From: Prorocentrum cordatum
Taxonomy: Eukaryota > Sar > Dinophyceae > Prorocentrales > Prorocentraceae
Reading direction: 5' to 3'
Assembly: GCA_963575745.1 (NCBI GenBank)
Contig: CAUYUJ010017922.1
Coordinates: 125,001-189,000 of the forward strand
DNA: 64,000 nt
The position numbers and the translations under genes were made by a program. The notes under the pieces were generated by a model. It searched no databases, was not told the origin of the DNA, and saw only the letters and a list, made by a program, of their open reading frames with translations. Shown here piece after piece: positions 52,110-60,645 of the stretch (positions within the stretch are counted from its first letter, which is position 1; the number at the start of each line of letters is the position of its first letter).

Positions 52110-53495
52110 GTGAAACCCCCTGGAGAGGATCCGTTCCCGGGATGGCCGAACCACCTCCTGGGCGGCCACTTGCAGGGAGGGGCCTGGTTCGGGCTGATGA
52201 TGTTCGGGGGCGCCCGCTGGAAGGGGTTCCCCCACTGGCTCCAGTACCTCCTGGTCTTCTTCTACCTCCTCTCCGCCCTGGTGGCCTTGGACCTCCCCAT
52301 CCTCCTGGCCTATGCCCTGGCCCCACTCTCACGGGGCAAGGGCCCTCTGCGCGGGAACGAACACCCGCGCCCCTTGAAGGACTCGAGGCCGGTGCGGGGA
52401 GGGCCCGCCTCGGGCGGGACCACGCCCAACAAGTTCTTCCAGGACTGGATCCGGGCCCGCGGGAGGCACTCCAGCCGCCGCCCGCATGAGCTGCTCGCCA
52501 TCATTGAGGAGGGAATGGTCCGGATGCAGCGGAAGCCGGGCTCCACGCTGCCCGCGACGCGGAAGGGAGGGCAGGTGTACCTCTACGGTGCAGCGCTGCA
52601 CTGTGCGGATCCCCCCCTCCGTCAGCGGCTGGAGAACGCTCGGGAGCGCGCCGTCTACCTGGCGCGGGAGTGGGAAGCGGAGATCCCCCCAGCCATTGTG
52701 GCGGTCAGCTACCACTACACCGGCGTGGAGGAGGGGCTCGTCCTGAGCCTGGAGGAGGCTCTGCCCTATCAAGGCTTTCTCCTGGCCCTCGCCTGCCTCC
52801 TCGGCCGCGCCCTCGGGGGCGCCCACCGACTCCTCTGCTCCATGTCCCGAGCCATCGGGCTAGACCTGCCGGGGGCGTGGTGCTGTCGCGAGAGGAGAAC
52901 GGCAGCCGGAGCGGGGAGGCCCCGGGATCGCCAGCTCGAGTCGGAGAGCGAGGGGCCCACCATCGGGACGTGTGGTGGGGACCGCTTGGGCTGGCGCCAA
53001 CCCGGAAGCACCCTGGGCACCCTCGGCCTCCGCGCCCCGTGCCCGGAGCCCCCGGACGAAGTGTTCACCCTCCTCCTGGTCGAGGACGAACCCCAGTCGG
53101 ACATCACCGGATGGGAGCGGCTGAGCGGGCGCGTTCTGGCCCCCCTATGCGCCCGGCACAAGCGCATGTACCGGCTTGCCCGCCAGCACCTCCTCTGCGC
53201 CTTCGCGGGCTCCCCCCCGTGCGACGAGATCGGGACCCTGCAGGTGGAAGAGGCTCATCTGCGCCTTCCATGCGGCGCAGTCCGCCGGCCCCCCCCAGGG
53301 GCGGCCGGGAGAGGGACTGCCAGCCTCCTCGAAGGAGGTGGTCTTGCTGCTGAACTCCCGGGAGTTGGACCGATGGCGCCATCGGAGTGCCCGGCGCATG
53401 GACGAGGAGCCCGGCCAAGCCTCGGGCGGGGAAGAGTACCCCCCACGGGGGAGGAACACCCGCCGGGGAAGCTCACCGCGCCCTCCGGCTCGTGA
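52110..53495 (+). CDS. Unrecognised membrane protein ORF
   Basis: 461 codons in the same phase as the ORF that ends at 52,034, although this frame begins at a GTG, so the start is unknown. Residues ~40-72 form a strong hydrophobic segment (HWLQYLLVFFYLLSALVALD, then LPILLAYALAP), probably one or two membrane spans. It is followed by NKFFQDWIRARGRHSSRRPH, QVYLYGAALHCADPPLRQRL, AREWEAEIPPAIVAVSYHYT and GFLLALACLLGRALGG. EVFTLLLVEDEPQSDITGWE and LCARHKRMYRLARQHLLCAF lie near residues 330-380. The final 90 residues look like out-of-frame sequence. I recognise no family. An envelope-like or membrane-anchor role is only a thought from its position before the Gag-like ORF. Confidence 0.5.
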   Translation: MKPPGEDPFPGWPNHLLGGHLQGGAWFGLMMFGGARWKGFPHWLQYLLVFFYLLSALVALDLPILLAYALAPLSRGKGPLRGNEHPRPLKDSRPVRGGPASGGTTPNKFFQDWIRARGRHSSRRPHELLAIIEEGMVRMQRKPGSTLPATRKGGQVYLYGAALHCADPPLRQRLENARERAVYLAREWEAEIPPAIVAVSYHYTGVEEGLVLSLEEALPYQGFLLALACLLGRALGGAHRLLCSMSRAIGLDLPGAWCCRERRTAAGAGRPRDRQLESESEGPTIGTCGGDRLGWRQPGSTLGTLGLRAPCPEPPDEVFTLLLVEDEPQSDITGWERLSGRVLAPLCARHKRMYRLARQHLLCAFAGSPPCDEIGTLQVEEAHLRLPCGAVRRPPPGAAGRGTASLLEGGGLAAELPGVGPMAPSECPAHGRGARPSLGRGRVPPTGEEHPPGKLTAPSGS

Positions 53496-54036
53496 GGGAG
53501 GGACCCCCTCCACAGGCGCCTCCCGCGACCCGTCGGGGGAGCCCTCGGCGGTGGTCTGGCTCCTCGAGGCCCGCCTCTCCGCCATCCAGGACGGCGTTGG
53601 AGTGGAGGCCGCACTTGAGGCGGCCCAGGATTACTACGGCGAGGACCCGGACACCTGCCAGGCGTTGGTCACTCCGTGTGCGGAGGAGTTGGAGGCGACC
53701 GCCCTCCGCAACCCCGCCTCACTGGAGCGGGAGGAGCAGGCCGCCCTCGACAATCTCTTGCGGCACGTCCGCGAGAAGCGCCTGCTCCAGAAGAGGCAGG
53801 AGGGGCCTACCCCAGCAGGGAGACCCCCCCCGCCCTCACGGGCACAGGCCCTCCAACCTCCGGGCGTCATGGAGGGGATCTTCACCAGCCTCTCCGAGGG
53901 GGAATACCGCGACACGCGCCCCGCGCTGTCCGGTGGCTCGAACCCCCTCCCGCCCGCTGCGCAGTGGGATGCCATTCACGGGATCGCCCCACCGAGGGGC
54001 ACCACAGGACGCGCCGGGGCAGGGGGGAAGGGCAGG
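53280..54036 (+). CDS. Unrecognised helical ORF segment
   Basis: In the frame that runs 53,176-54,279 the protein-like part is KEVVLLLNSRELDRWRHRSA, then AVVWLLEARLSAIQDGVGVE, AALEAAQDYYGEDPDTCQAL, SLEREEQAALDNLLRHVREK and RPALSGGSNPLPPAAQWDAI. It is mostly helical and charged, a plausible linker between the membrane ORF and the Gag-like ORF. A change of frame is needed on both sides (about 53,280 and 54,040), so it is joined to its neighbours either by introns, frameshifting or decay. No family recognised. Confidence 0.45.
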
Positions 54037-54041
54037 CGGGG

Positions 54042-56000
54042 ATGCTCACTGACCCGAACACCCGCCTCTTGGTTCAGCACCTCAACCTCTCCGAGCGCAT
54101 GGAGGCCGACGACTCCAAGAATGTGGAGGGCCCCCTGGGCTACCTCAAGAAGACGGAGTGCCGGCTGGCGGTCTACACCGCCCGGGGGTTCAACGCCTTC
54201 TACGTCGCCCTTTGCCCGGGCCTCGTCGGAAGGGAGCTGTGCGACGCAGCCCGGAGGGGAGGAGACGGACGCTGGATGATCATGCACGAGGGAGGCTGCC
54301 CCATCCTGGTCTTGAACCGGATTGCCTACGCCATCGCGGGGGGCTTCTGGGGGGGCCGCGACCTGGAACGGATGGCCAAGTGGTCCCTGGGAGCATCAGA
54401 CTTCCCGCGGACCACTCGGGAGGAGTTCGAACGGTTCATCCCGCACTCGGACCCCACCCACATGGAGAAGCGCCCCGCCTGGACCAAGATCCTCGCCGTC
54501 TGGACCGACCAGGCCCACCGGAGCATCACCACCTTCTGCCTGTTCTACGGCCAAGACCACGAGAGGGAGAGGCGGGACGCCTTGAGGAGGCTGGTGCAGC
54601 TCAACCTCGATGACCCCAACCAGTGGACGGAGGGGGACCTCTTCGCGATCTGGGAGGAGCTCCACTGGGACTGGTGGGACGGCATCCGACTGATCGCCCA
54701 GCGGGCCTTCCACGACCTCAGGAACCAGAACCCCACCGAGGAGGAGTTCAGGCTCCACCTCCTGGAGGGGCCGGGAGGCCAGCCGCGATTCCAGATGCCC
54801 CTCTCCTTCCAGCTGGACCACCCCAACGGGTTCTTTCGGGCCCAGGTGGTGTCCCGTAAGTTTTGGGAGCAACGGTCCGCCCTGTCTGCCCTCTCGCGGA
54901 CGAGCAGAGCGAAGGTGCCACCCCCGCCCCCGGCGGGACGCGCCGGCCAGGACGACAACCCGCAGTGCCCCATCGGCACGGCCCTGGAGGCGGAGGAGCA
55001 TAAGGCGGCCCTGGCGGGTATCCCCAAGAACCCGCAGGGCAAGAGGATTTGCATCCCCTTCAACTGCCACGGCACGCGCTGGCGGGGGAGCGGCTGCCGG
55101 GACGCCCACCAGAAGATCAACGATCTGAAGAGCCTCCCCATGGAGACCAGGTTGCTCTTCTTCCACTTCGGAGGGTTCCACAAGCTCCCCCTCGTGACGC
55201 CCACGGCGGTGGATGCCCGCATGGCTGCACTCCGGAAGGGACCGAAGCCCCGCCCGAGGACCCGCGGCGGGCAGAACGCCAACCGGGGCACGGAGGCACC
55301 CCCGGGGGACCCCCCCACCACGGGGAGGGGGGAGCCCGAGCAGCGCGCCACACAGGCGCCCGCCCCGGGGGTGCTGGCGTGCATCACCTGCCCGCGCCGC
55401 ACGGCTTGGGGCACGCTCGACTTCGGCCAGTACCTCCACCCCACGGGGCCCCACGCCGATCGCATGCGGGGGGCTGCAGGAAGGCGAACCGGAGGGAGGG
55501 CAGTGCATGCTCCTGAGCACCGCCGCCTCCTCGCTGTGGCGGCAGCACGGCACCCCCCCTCATCAGGAGGAAGTGCACGCCCTGGCCACCCGCTACCGGG
55601 CGGAGCTGCTGGAGGCGGCCGGCGATGCGCCGCCGGCTTCCAGTTCGCCCCTGGACGACGCACTCCGGGCGGGAGCCGCCGTCCCGCACTCGGGAAGAGA
55701 CTACCGAGAGTTTCCTTTACTGGGAGGCCCCGCCCTCACCAGTGTCGACCTCCACGTGTGCACGCTCCAGGACCCCTACCTCCGCGATACGCGGATTCCC
55801 AGCCGCGCGAGCGGCGACCCCCCCGACGCCTGGCTGTTCCTCAACCAGGGGCACGCCCTCGCACTGGGGCCCACGCCGGAGGCCTTCACCTGGATCCGCT
55901 ACCGGGACGCGTGGCCCCGCCCGCGCCAAGCGGAGGCGCCCCCGGCCCCAGATGCCGTCGGCGAAACTCCCCACCCACCCAAACCCGCAGGGGGGGGTAA
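54042..56000 (+). CDS. Gag-like protein with C-terminal CCCH-like motif
   Basis: The ATG at 54,042 begins MLTDPNTRLLVQHLNLSERM. Landmarks are EADDSKNVEGPLGYLKKTEC, RGFNAFYVALCPGLVGRELC, FWGGRDLERMAKWSLGASDF, HMEKRPAWTKILAVWTDQAH and FAIWEELHWDWWDGIRLIAQ. Near residue 345, KRICIPFNCHGTRWRGSGC then RDAH gives a C-x4-C-x8-C-x3-H-like zinc motif, as in RNA-binding CCCH fingers. A C-x2-C pair follows (ACITCPRRTAWG, about 55,380). I recall closely similar multi-copy ORFs in Symbiodiniaceae genomes upstream of retroelement genes, which supports a Gag-like, RNA-packaging role; this cannot be checked here. The open frame continues to 56,000, but from about 55,480 it looks out of phase. Confidence 0.6.
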   Translation: MLTDPNTRLLVQHLNLSERMEADDSKNVEGPLGYLKKTECRLAVYTARGFNAFYVALCPGLVGRELCDAARRGGDGRWMIMHEGGCPILVLNRIAYAIAGGFWGGRDLERMAKWSLGASDFPRTTREEFERFIPHSDPTHMEKRPAWTKILAVWTDQAHRSITTFCLFYGQDHERERRDALRRLVQLNLDDPNQWTEGDLFAIWEELHWDWWDGIRLIAQRAFHDLRNQNPTEEEFRLHLLEGPGGQPRFQMPLSFQLDHPNGFFRAQVVSRKFWEQRSALSALSRTSRAKVPPPPPAGRAGQDDNPQCPIGTALEAEEHKAALAGIPKNPQGKRICIPFNCHGTRWRGSGCRDAHQKINDLKSLPMETRLLFFHFGGFHKLPLVTPTAVDARMAALRKGPKPRPRTRGGQNANRGTEAPPGDPPTTGRGEPEQRATQAPAPGVLACITCPRRTAWGTLDFGQYLHPTGPHADRMRGAAGRRTGGRAVHAPEHRRLLAVAAARHPPSSGGSARPGHPLPGGAAGGGRRCAAGFQFAPGRRTPGGSRRPALGKRLPRVSFTGRPRPHQCRPPRVHAPGPLPPRYADSQPRERRPPRRLAVPQPGARPRTGAHAGGLHLDPLPGRVAPPAPSGGAPGPRCRRRNSPPTQTRRGG

Positions 56001-56634
56001 AGGGCCTTCGGACCCTCAACTCCAGAGGGAGGAAGGCGGCATCGGTGGGGCATCGCCCGGAGCCGCCACGGACGCCCCAAGCGGCGAGACCTGGGGGAAG
56101 GGACCAGACCCGCCACCGCGGAGGGAGACCGAGGGGAGGGGGCCCCCGGCGCACCTGGACGCGTTCAACCGAGCCACACAGGCGCTGGAGGAGGCACGGG
56201 GCCAGGACATGCTGGACCTCTTGGGGAAGGACGAGAAGCACGGCGCCCGGATCCGCACCCAATGGTACCGCTACGCCCGGAGCGTCGGAGCGGGGGGGGA
56301 GGAGGCGGAGTGGGAGAACAGGCGGAAGTACCCCCAGCGGTTGGTCGACACGTTCCTGAGTGAGATGAAGAAGGGCACGGTCTACCCTCCGCCGGACTCC
56401 ACCTTCGAGAATGGAGGGAGAACGACTAAAGGGGGCCCCCATTTTCGGAGAGAGGCCGAAGGGAGAGAAGGGGGGGGCCAAGTGCGAGGAGGAAGAAGAG
56501 AGGTCCCCACAGGGCGGAACGTCGGAGGGCGAGCGCGCCAGCGGCCGGAGCAGGCAGGCCGGGGATGGGAAACCAGCCGCCGAGAGCCTTGCCCCGCGCC
56601 CCCCCACGGAGCGCCGGAGAGGCAGGGGAAGTGA
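55490..56634 (+). CDS. Possible cysteine-protease-like ORF
   Basis: In the frame running to 56,634 the coding signal begins GEPEGGQCMLLSTAASSLWR and continues HGTPPHQEEVHALATRYRAE, PHSGRDYREFPLLGGPALTS, VDLHVCTLQDPYLRDTRIPS, PDAWLFLNQGHALALGPTPE and AFTWIRYRDAWP. The arrangement Gln-Cys-Met-Leu at the start of a helix, and a later Gly-His-Ala in a strand before W-I-R-Y, is what a papain- or OTU-like protease would show (Cys nucleophile, His general base). That assignment is a guess. From memory a similar ORF follows the Gag-like ORF in other dinoflagellate genomes. The last third is a low-complexity Gly/Pro/Glu region ending AFNRATQALEEARGQDMLDL and TQWYRYARSVGAGG. Confidence 0.5.
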
Positions 56635-57900
56635 GGACACCGCCGGGGCTCGCAGAGGGGAAAGCGCGAGCGGCGGGAGGGGAGGGAGCAGGGCCCCCCG
56701 GGACAGCCGCCCGAGCCGGAGGGACGCTGGGGCCTCCGAGCCCCCACGGCGGATCGAGGGGTCCCGCCGTCGCTCGCCCGTCAGCCCCCGCCGCGACCCG
56801 GGCCGAGGAGCGCACGCCTCACGGGGCCCTCGACCGGAAGAGCACACGCGCCCCCGGAGCGCGGGGCGGCGGGCATACCCAGAGGGACCAGACCGGAGGG
56901 GAAGGGTGGAGAGTCGAGCCCCTCGCGAACGCTCCCCGCGCCGACGAGGAGGGTCGGGGAGCAAAGCTGGATCCCGCCCGCCGCCGGCACCGGACCGCGC
57001 GGGCGTGCGGCGCGCGTCCACCCCCAGGGGCTCCGTCCGGCAGGAAGTCTCGCTGGGCCCCCGCAAGAGGAGCCCCAGCCCCCCGAGGAAGCGGACCGGG
57101 GGGGAGGAGCCTGGGCTCCGCACGCGGGATTCGCCACCCCCTAGGTCCCGCAGCCCAAGAAGGGCCGAGCCTCCCACGGCAGAGCCGCGAGAGCCCCACC
57201 CTCCTGCCCAGCCGGGTGGCCTCTGGCTATGCCTCGGCTGCAGGAAGGAGGTGGGGGACCGTCGGAGTCGCTGCGAGAACTGCTCCGCGCACTTCCTGAC
57301 CAAGGTGGGAGCGTGGTGGTGCCCGAAGTGCCAGAGCGGCCCCAACCACCTGGGGAGGAGGGACAGCTGCGGTGGCTGCGGCGAGCCCTGCCACAAGAGG
57401 GAGTGGCTCCTGGCCGAGGTGGAGCGGATACGGCGGATCGAGAGGGGAGCGGAGGCGTGGGCCAGGTACACCGAGCGGAACCCCGAGGGGGACCGCGAGA
57501 CCGAACCCCAGACGACCCTCACCCTGCAGGACTTCGTCCTGGGTCTCCGACGCGGGACTCCACCCCCACAGGACCGTCCCACCGGGAAGGGGAAGAGGCC
57601 CGGCACACCCCCGAAAGGAGGAAAGGGGCGTGGGCGGGGGAACGAGCCACGGGGCGGCCGAGGGAAGTCCCGAGGGAAGTCTCGCTTGGGGAAGGGGAGT
57701 GGGTCCACGTCGCGCAAGCGCTGGAAGTACTACGACAACACCCAGCCCCCCCCAGGGGTGTGCCGGTACTACTGGAAGAGCCGCCCCTGCAAGCCGCCGG
57801 GCTGCAAGTACCGCCACCACCACCCGAGGGGCCCCCCCGCGCCGGCCCGACCGGAAGACCGCCCCTCAAGGACGGCTCCCCAGAGCGGGGGAGGAGCGGA
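56411..57900 (+). CDS. Zinc-ribbon and CCCH zinc-finger protein
   Basis: The ATG at 56,411 begins an Arg/Ser/Pro/Gly-rich, strongly basic and disordered region of about 270 residues with many S-R-S-P-R-like repeats. Then come LWLCLGCRKEVGDRRSRCEN, CSAHFLTKVGAWWCPKCQSG and RDSCGGCGEPCHKREW: at least eight cysteines in C-x2-C pairs, consistent with two or three zinc ribbons. After a basic Gly/Lys linker, GVCRYYWKSRPCKPPGCKYR then HHH gives a C-x8-C-x4-C-x3-H CCCH finger. These modules bind RNA or single-stranded nucleic acid, so it may be the nucleocapsid part of the element. The frame remains open to 59,422, but coding moves to another phase near 57,900. Confidence 0.6.
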
Positions 57901-58288
57901 AGCCTGGGACGACCCCGGCCCCGTCGGAAAGCCGGGGGAGGGGACCACCCTCCCCAGTCCGGGCCAAGGAGGGCCCCCCCTCTGCGGCTCGGGACCCACC
58001 CGGTGCGGGAGGGGAGGCGAAGCCGGGCGTGGAGGACCCCCCGAGGGTCATCGAGGAGCGGAGCGTCGGAGGCAGCCAGCGCAAGCGGATCGCCGTCATC
58101 CGGCACCACGTGGAGGCGGCAGGCGGCCAGGTGGGAGGGACCGCGCCCAAACCCCGCGTGCGGCGCGGCATGGGAGTCACGGAGGCGCCCTGTGTCCACG
58201 CGCGGGTGGCCCCCCACACTCTATTCGTCGGGGCCAACGGGAAACTCCTCGGTCCCTACATCTGCTGGCCCACCCCCCACCCCCACAC

Positions 58289-58321
<33 letters not shown>

Positions 58322-58522
58322 AAAGAAACACCCCCGCCAACCCACCCCCCCCCCCCCCCAAAAAAAAAAAAAAAACAAAGAAAAAACAGAACCCCCCCCC
58401 CACACCGCCCCCACACCCACAAAAAACACCCCCCAACAAAAAAAAAAAACAAAAAAAAACCCCCCCCACACAACCCCCCCCACCCCCCTCCCACCAAAAA
58501 ACAAAAAAAACACCCCACCCCC

Positions 58523-58563
<41 letters not shown>

Positions 58564-59648
58564 AAAGAAAAAAAAAAAAAAAAAAAAAGACACCACCACA
58601 AACCCACACCACAAACAAAAAAAAAAAACAAACAAACAAAAAAAAAAAAAAAAACCCCCCCCCCCCACCTTCTGCAGGATGGGGGACAGCGCGCAACGCT
58701 GCGGTAGCCAAGAAGCAGACGGAGGAGATTTGGAGGTTCCTGGTGACGCGCCTGATCTTCACCACGGAGGGGCGCAGGGCGCGGGCCAAGTTTCCAGATC
58801 CGTGGAAGACGGGACTTACGGAGGCCCCCTTGCCCCCGCCCCCAGACAGTCGCCTCGTCCGGCTGGCAATCGGAGAGGACCGAGACCCTGCCTTGGTCGC
58901 CGACCCTCGCGACCCGAGGCGGCCAGTCCAGACGAGGGAGCGAGCGGGAGCCGGCGCACTCACGCAGCGGGTATCCGCCTTCCTCGGAGGACTCTGGCCC
59001 GCGGGCCCCCAGGAGGAGGACGAACCCCCGCGGGGCCGCCGGGCGGTCGCCCACCGCGACCACGCCACCCTGCGCGTCCCCGAGGGCGTTCCCGGCCACC
59101 TAGACTGGGGCGACAAGACCTTCCTCGCCCTCCTCCGGGAGTACCCCGAGCGGCGTCGCCAGCTCCGCCGCCGCCAGCAGGAACCCCGCCTCCATGCGCT
59201 GCACAAGTTTCGGGATTGGCTGCGGGAGGAGTCTGCCTTGGGGAACCCCTTTGGAGGGGAGCCAGTCCCTCTGACCCCAGGGGGGGAGGAGACGGAGGAC
59301 GACCCGGCGGACTTCATCCCGGCCCGAACGCCCCCGACCCTCGGGGGGGGGCCCTTCCGGGGCGAGGTCCAGCACGGACGGCCCCCCTCAAAAGGGAGGA
59401 GGCCCGGCACGGGCGCGCCTGACCGAGGAGCCAGCGGAAGGCTGGGGAGCGGCCCTAGGGGATGGCCGCCCAGGACGCCCCGCCCCCCCGCCCAAAGGCG
59501 GGAGCCCGAAGCCGAGGCCTCCGGAGAGACCCGCACCCGCCCGGGAGGGGGAGAGCAGGAGGGACTGGGCCCGAGGGCCCGCCACATCGACCTGCTGCCA
59601 GGCGCGCGGGTGATCTACCACAGCTCGACCTACGACACCTACGTATAA
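57900..59648 (+). CDS. Unrecognised ORF interrupted by an A/C-only tract
   Basis: The frame that runs 57,372-59,648 becomes protein-like at about 57,900: KRIAVIRHHVEAAGGQVGGT, GVTEAPCVHARVAPHTLFVG and ANGKLLGPYICWPT. A ~400 bp A/C tract follows, and the same phase resumes with VAKKQTEEIWRFLVTRLIFT, TEGRRARAKFPDPWKTGLTE, HLDWGDKTFLALLREYPERR, RLHALHKFRDWLREESALGN, HIDLLPGARVIYHSSTYDTY and a stop at 59,646-59,648. CCTTCTGCAG at the right end of the tract is a good 3' splice site, so the tract may be intronic. I recognise no domain. Confidence 0.5.
58269..58669. repeat. ~400 bp tract of almost only A and C
   Basis: Alternating blocks of poly-C and poly-A (for example AAAAAAAAAACAAAGAAA), with only a handful of G and one T (58,489) in 400 bp. 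Absence of T keeps all three plus frames open. It lies inside an otherwise normal GC-rich ORF. It may be an extreme amino/keto-skewed low-complexity insertion, an intron, or a sequencing/assembly artefact. Confidence 0.9.
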
Positions 59649-60081
59649 ACGGGGTCGTGCAGGGAGCGCGGAACGACTACTACGACCTGGACGTCAAGCC
59701 CTACGCCCACATCGCGCGGATCCACCTCCCCCCGCCGCCGCCGCGCGGAGAGGGGCCCCCGGAAGCGGATGCGCGCACGACGGTGCCAGACTGCAGCGTG
59801 CGCTACAGGCCTCCCCCACCATCCCAGGCCCCCGGCGGGAGAGGAAAGGGGGAGGGAGGCCCGGCAACAGGTGCTCCGGGGAGAGGGGCACCCAGCGGGC
59901 CCGGGGGTGCCCCCCCACCGGCGAGACCCCCACCCCCAAAGGAGGGGGGCCACGGGGCGACAGCAGGGGGTGGCGCGCCAGCCCAGGGCGCGGGGGGCTC
60001 AGCTGCGCCGCACAAGGCCGCCCCAGCGTTCCCGGCAGCTGGGGCGCCCGCGCCGGGCAGCGGTGCGGGGAGACGTCGGCC
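59649..60081 (+). CDS. Low-complexity Gly/Pro/Ala linker ORF segment
   Basis: Directly after the stop at 59,648, the phase of the 59,462-60,337 frame reads NGVVQGARNDYYDLDVKPYA and HIARIHLPPPPPRGEGPPEA, which looks like real coding. It is followed by a long Gly/Pro/Ala-rich stretch with repeated GAPAQGAGG-like phrases. The next block (60,082 on) is in another phase. No family recognised. Confidence 0.4.
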
Positions 60082-60645
60082 GTGGTTACCGCTTGGAGGG
60101 CCCTGGACGAGCAGCTCGGGGTCGCCCTCGCCCCGTCCACGAACTGCAACACCGTCCCCCACGCCTGGGAATGCCCACAGCACCCTGCGGAGGAGACCCC
60201 TGGGGCTGCTTACCCCTACGCCCGGCGGCTCCACTCCACCCAGGACAGAGCATACCACTACCACTACCATTCGGTACAAGGGAACCTGCGGCAGTGGAGG
60301 GACACGCCGGGCAGGGAGTACGTCCTGGCGTCGGTAGACGACCTCCGGAGGCTGCGCTTCCCCGTCGCCAGCGACCAGCGCATGATCCGGATGGCCCTGG
60401 AGCAGGCGGAGGAAGTGGAGCGAGCCCGGGCGCGTGCCCAGCCGGAGCCCCCGCCGGAGGGGGCGGCGGGCGCCGCGCCCGCATCCGGGACGGCGGGGGG
60501 AGCGGCAGGCGCCGACCCATTCGTCGCCCGGCCCAGCCTCCGGATCACGCTCCAGAGGATAGGGCCCCCAGCACGCCGAGGAGCGTCACCGGCTCCTCCG
60601 GGAGCGCCTCATCACCCTCTTGGGCGTCCTCGACACGCCCGATGA
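60082..60645 (+). CDS. Unrecognised ORF segment with His/Tyr run
   Basis: The protein-like sequence is TAWRALDEQLGVALAPSTNC, NTVPHAWECPQHPAEETPGA, RAYHYHYHSVQGNLRQWRDT and REYVLASVDDLRRLRFPVAS, then QRMIRMALEQAEEVERARAR. The compositional balance (Trp, Tyr, His, Asp) is unlike the surrounding low-complexity reading frames, so I believe it is coding. It ends in an Ala/Gly/Pro tail, where coding moves to the last ORF. No family recognised. Confidence 0.45.
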   Translation: MVTAWRALDEQLGVALAPSTNCNTVPHAWECPQHPAEETPGAAYPYARRLHSTQDRAYHYHYHSVQGNLRQWRDTPGREYVLASVDDLRRLRFPVASDQRMIRMALEQAEEVERARARAQPEPPPEGAAGAAPASGTAGGAAGADPFVARPSLRITLQRIGPPARRGASPAPPGAPHHPLGRPRHAR

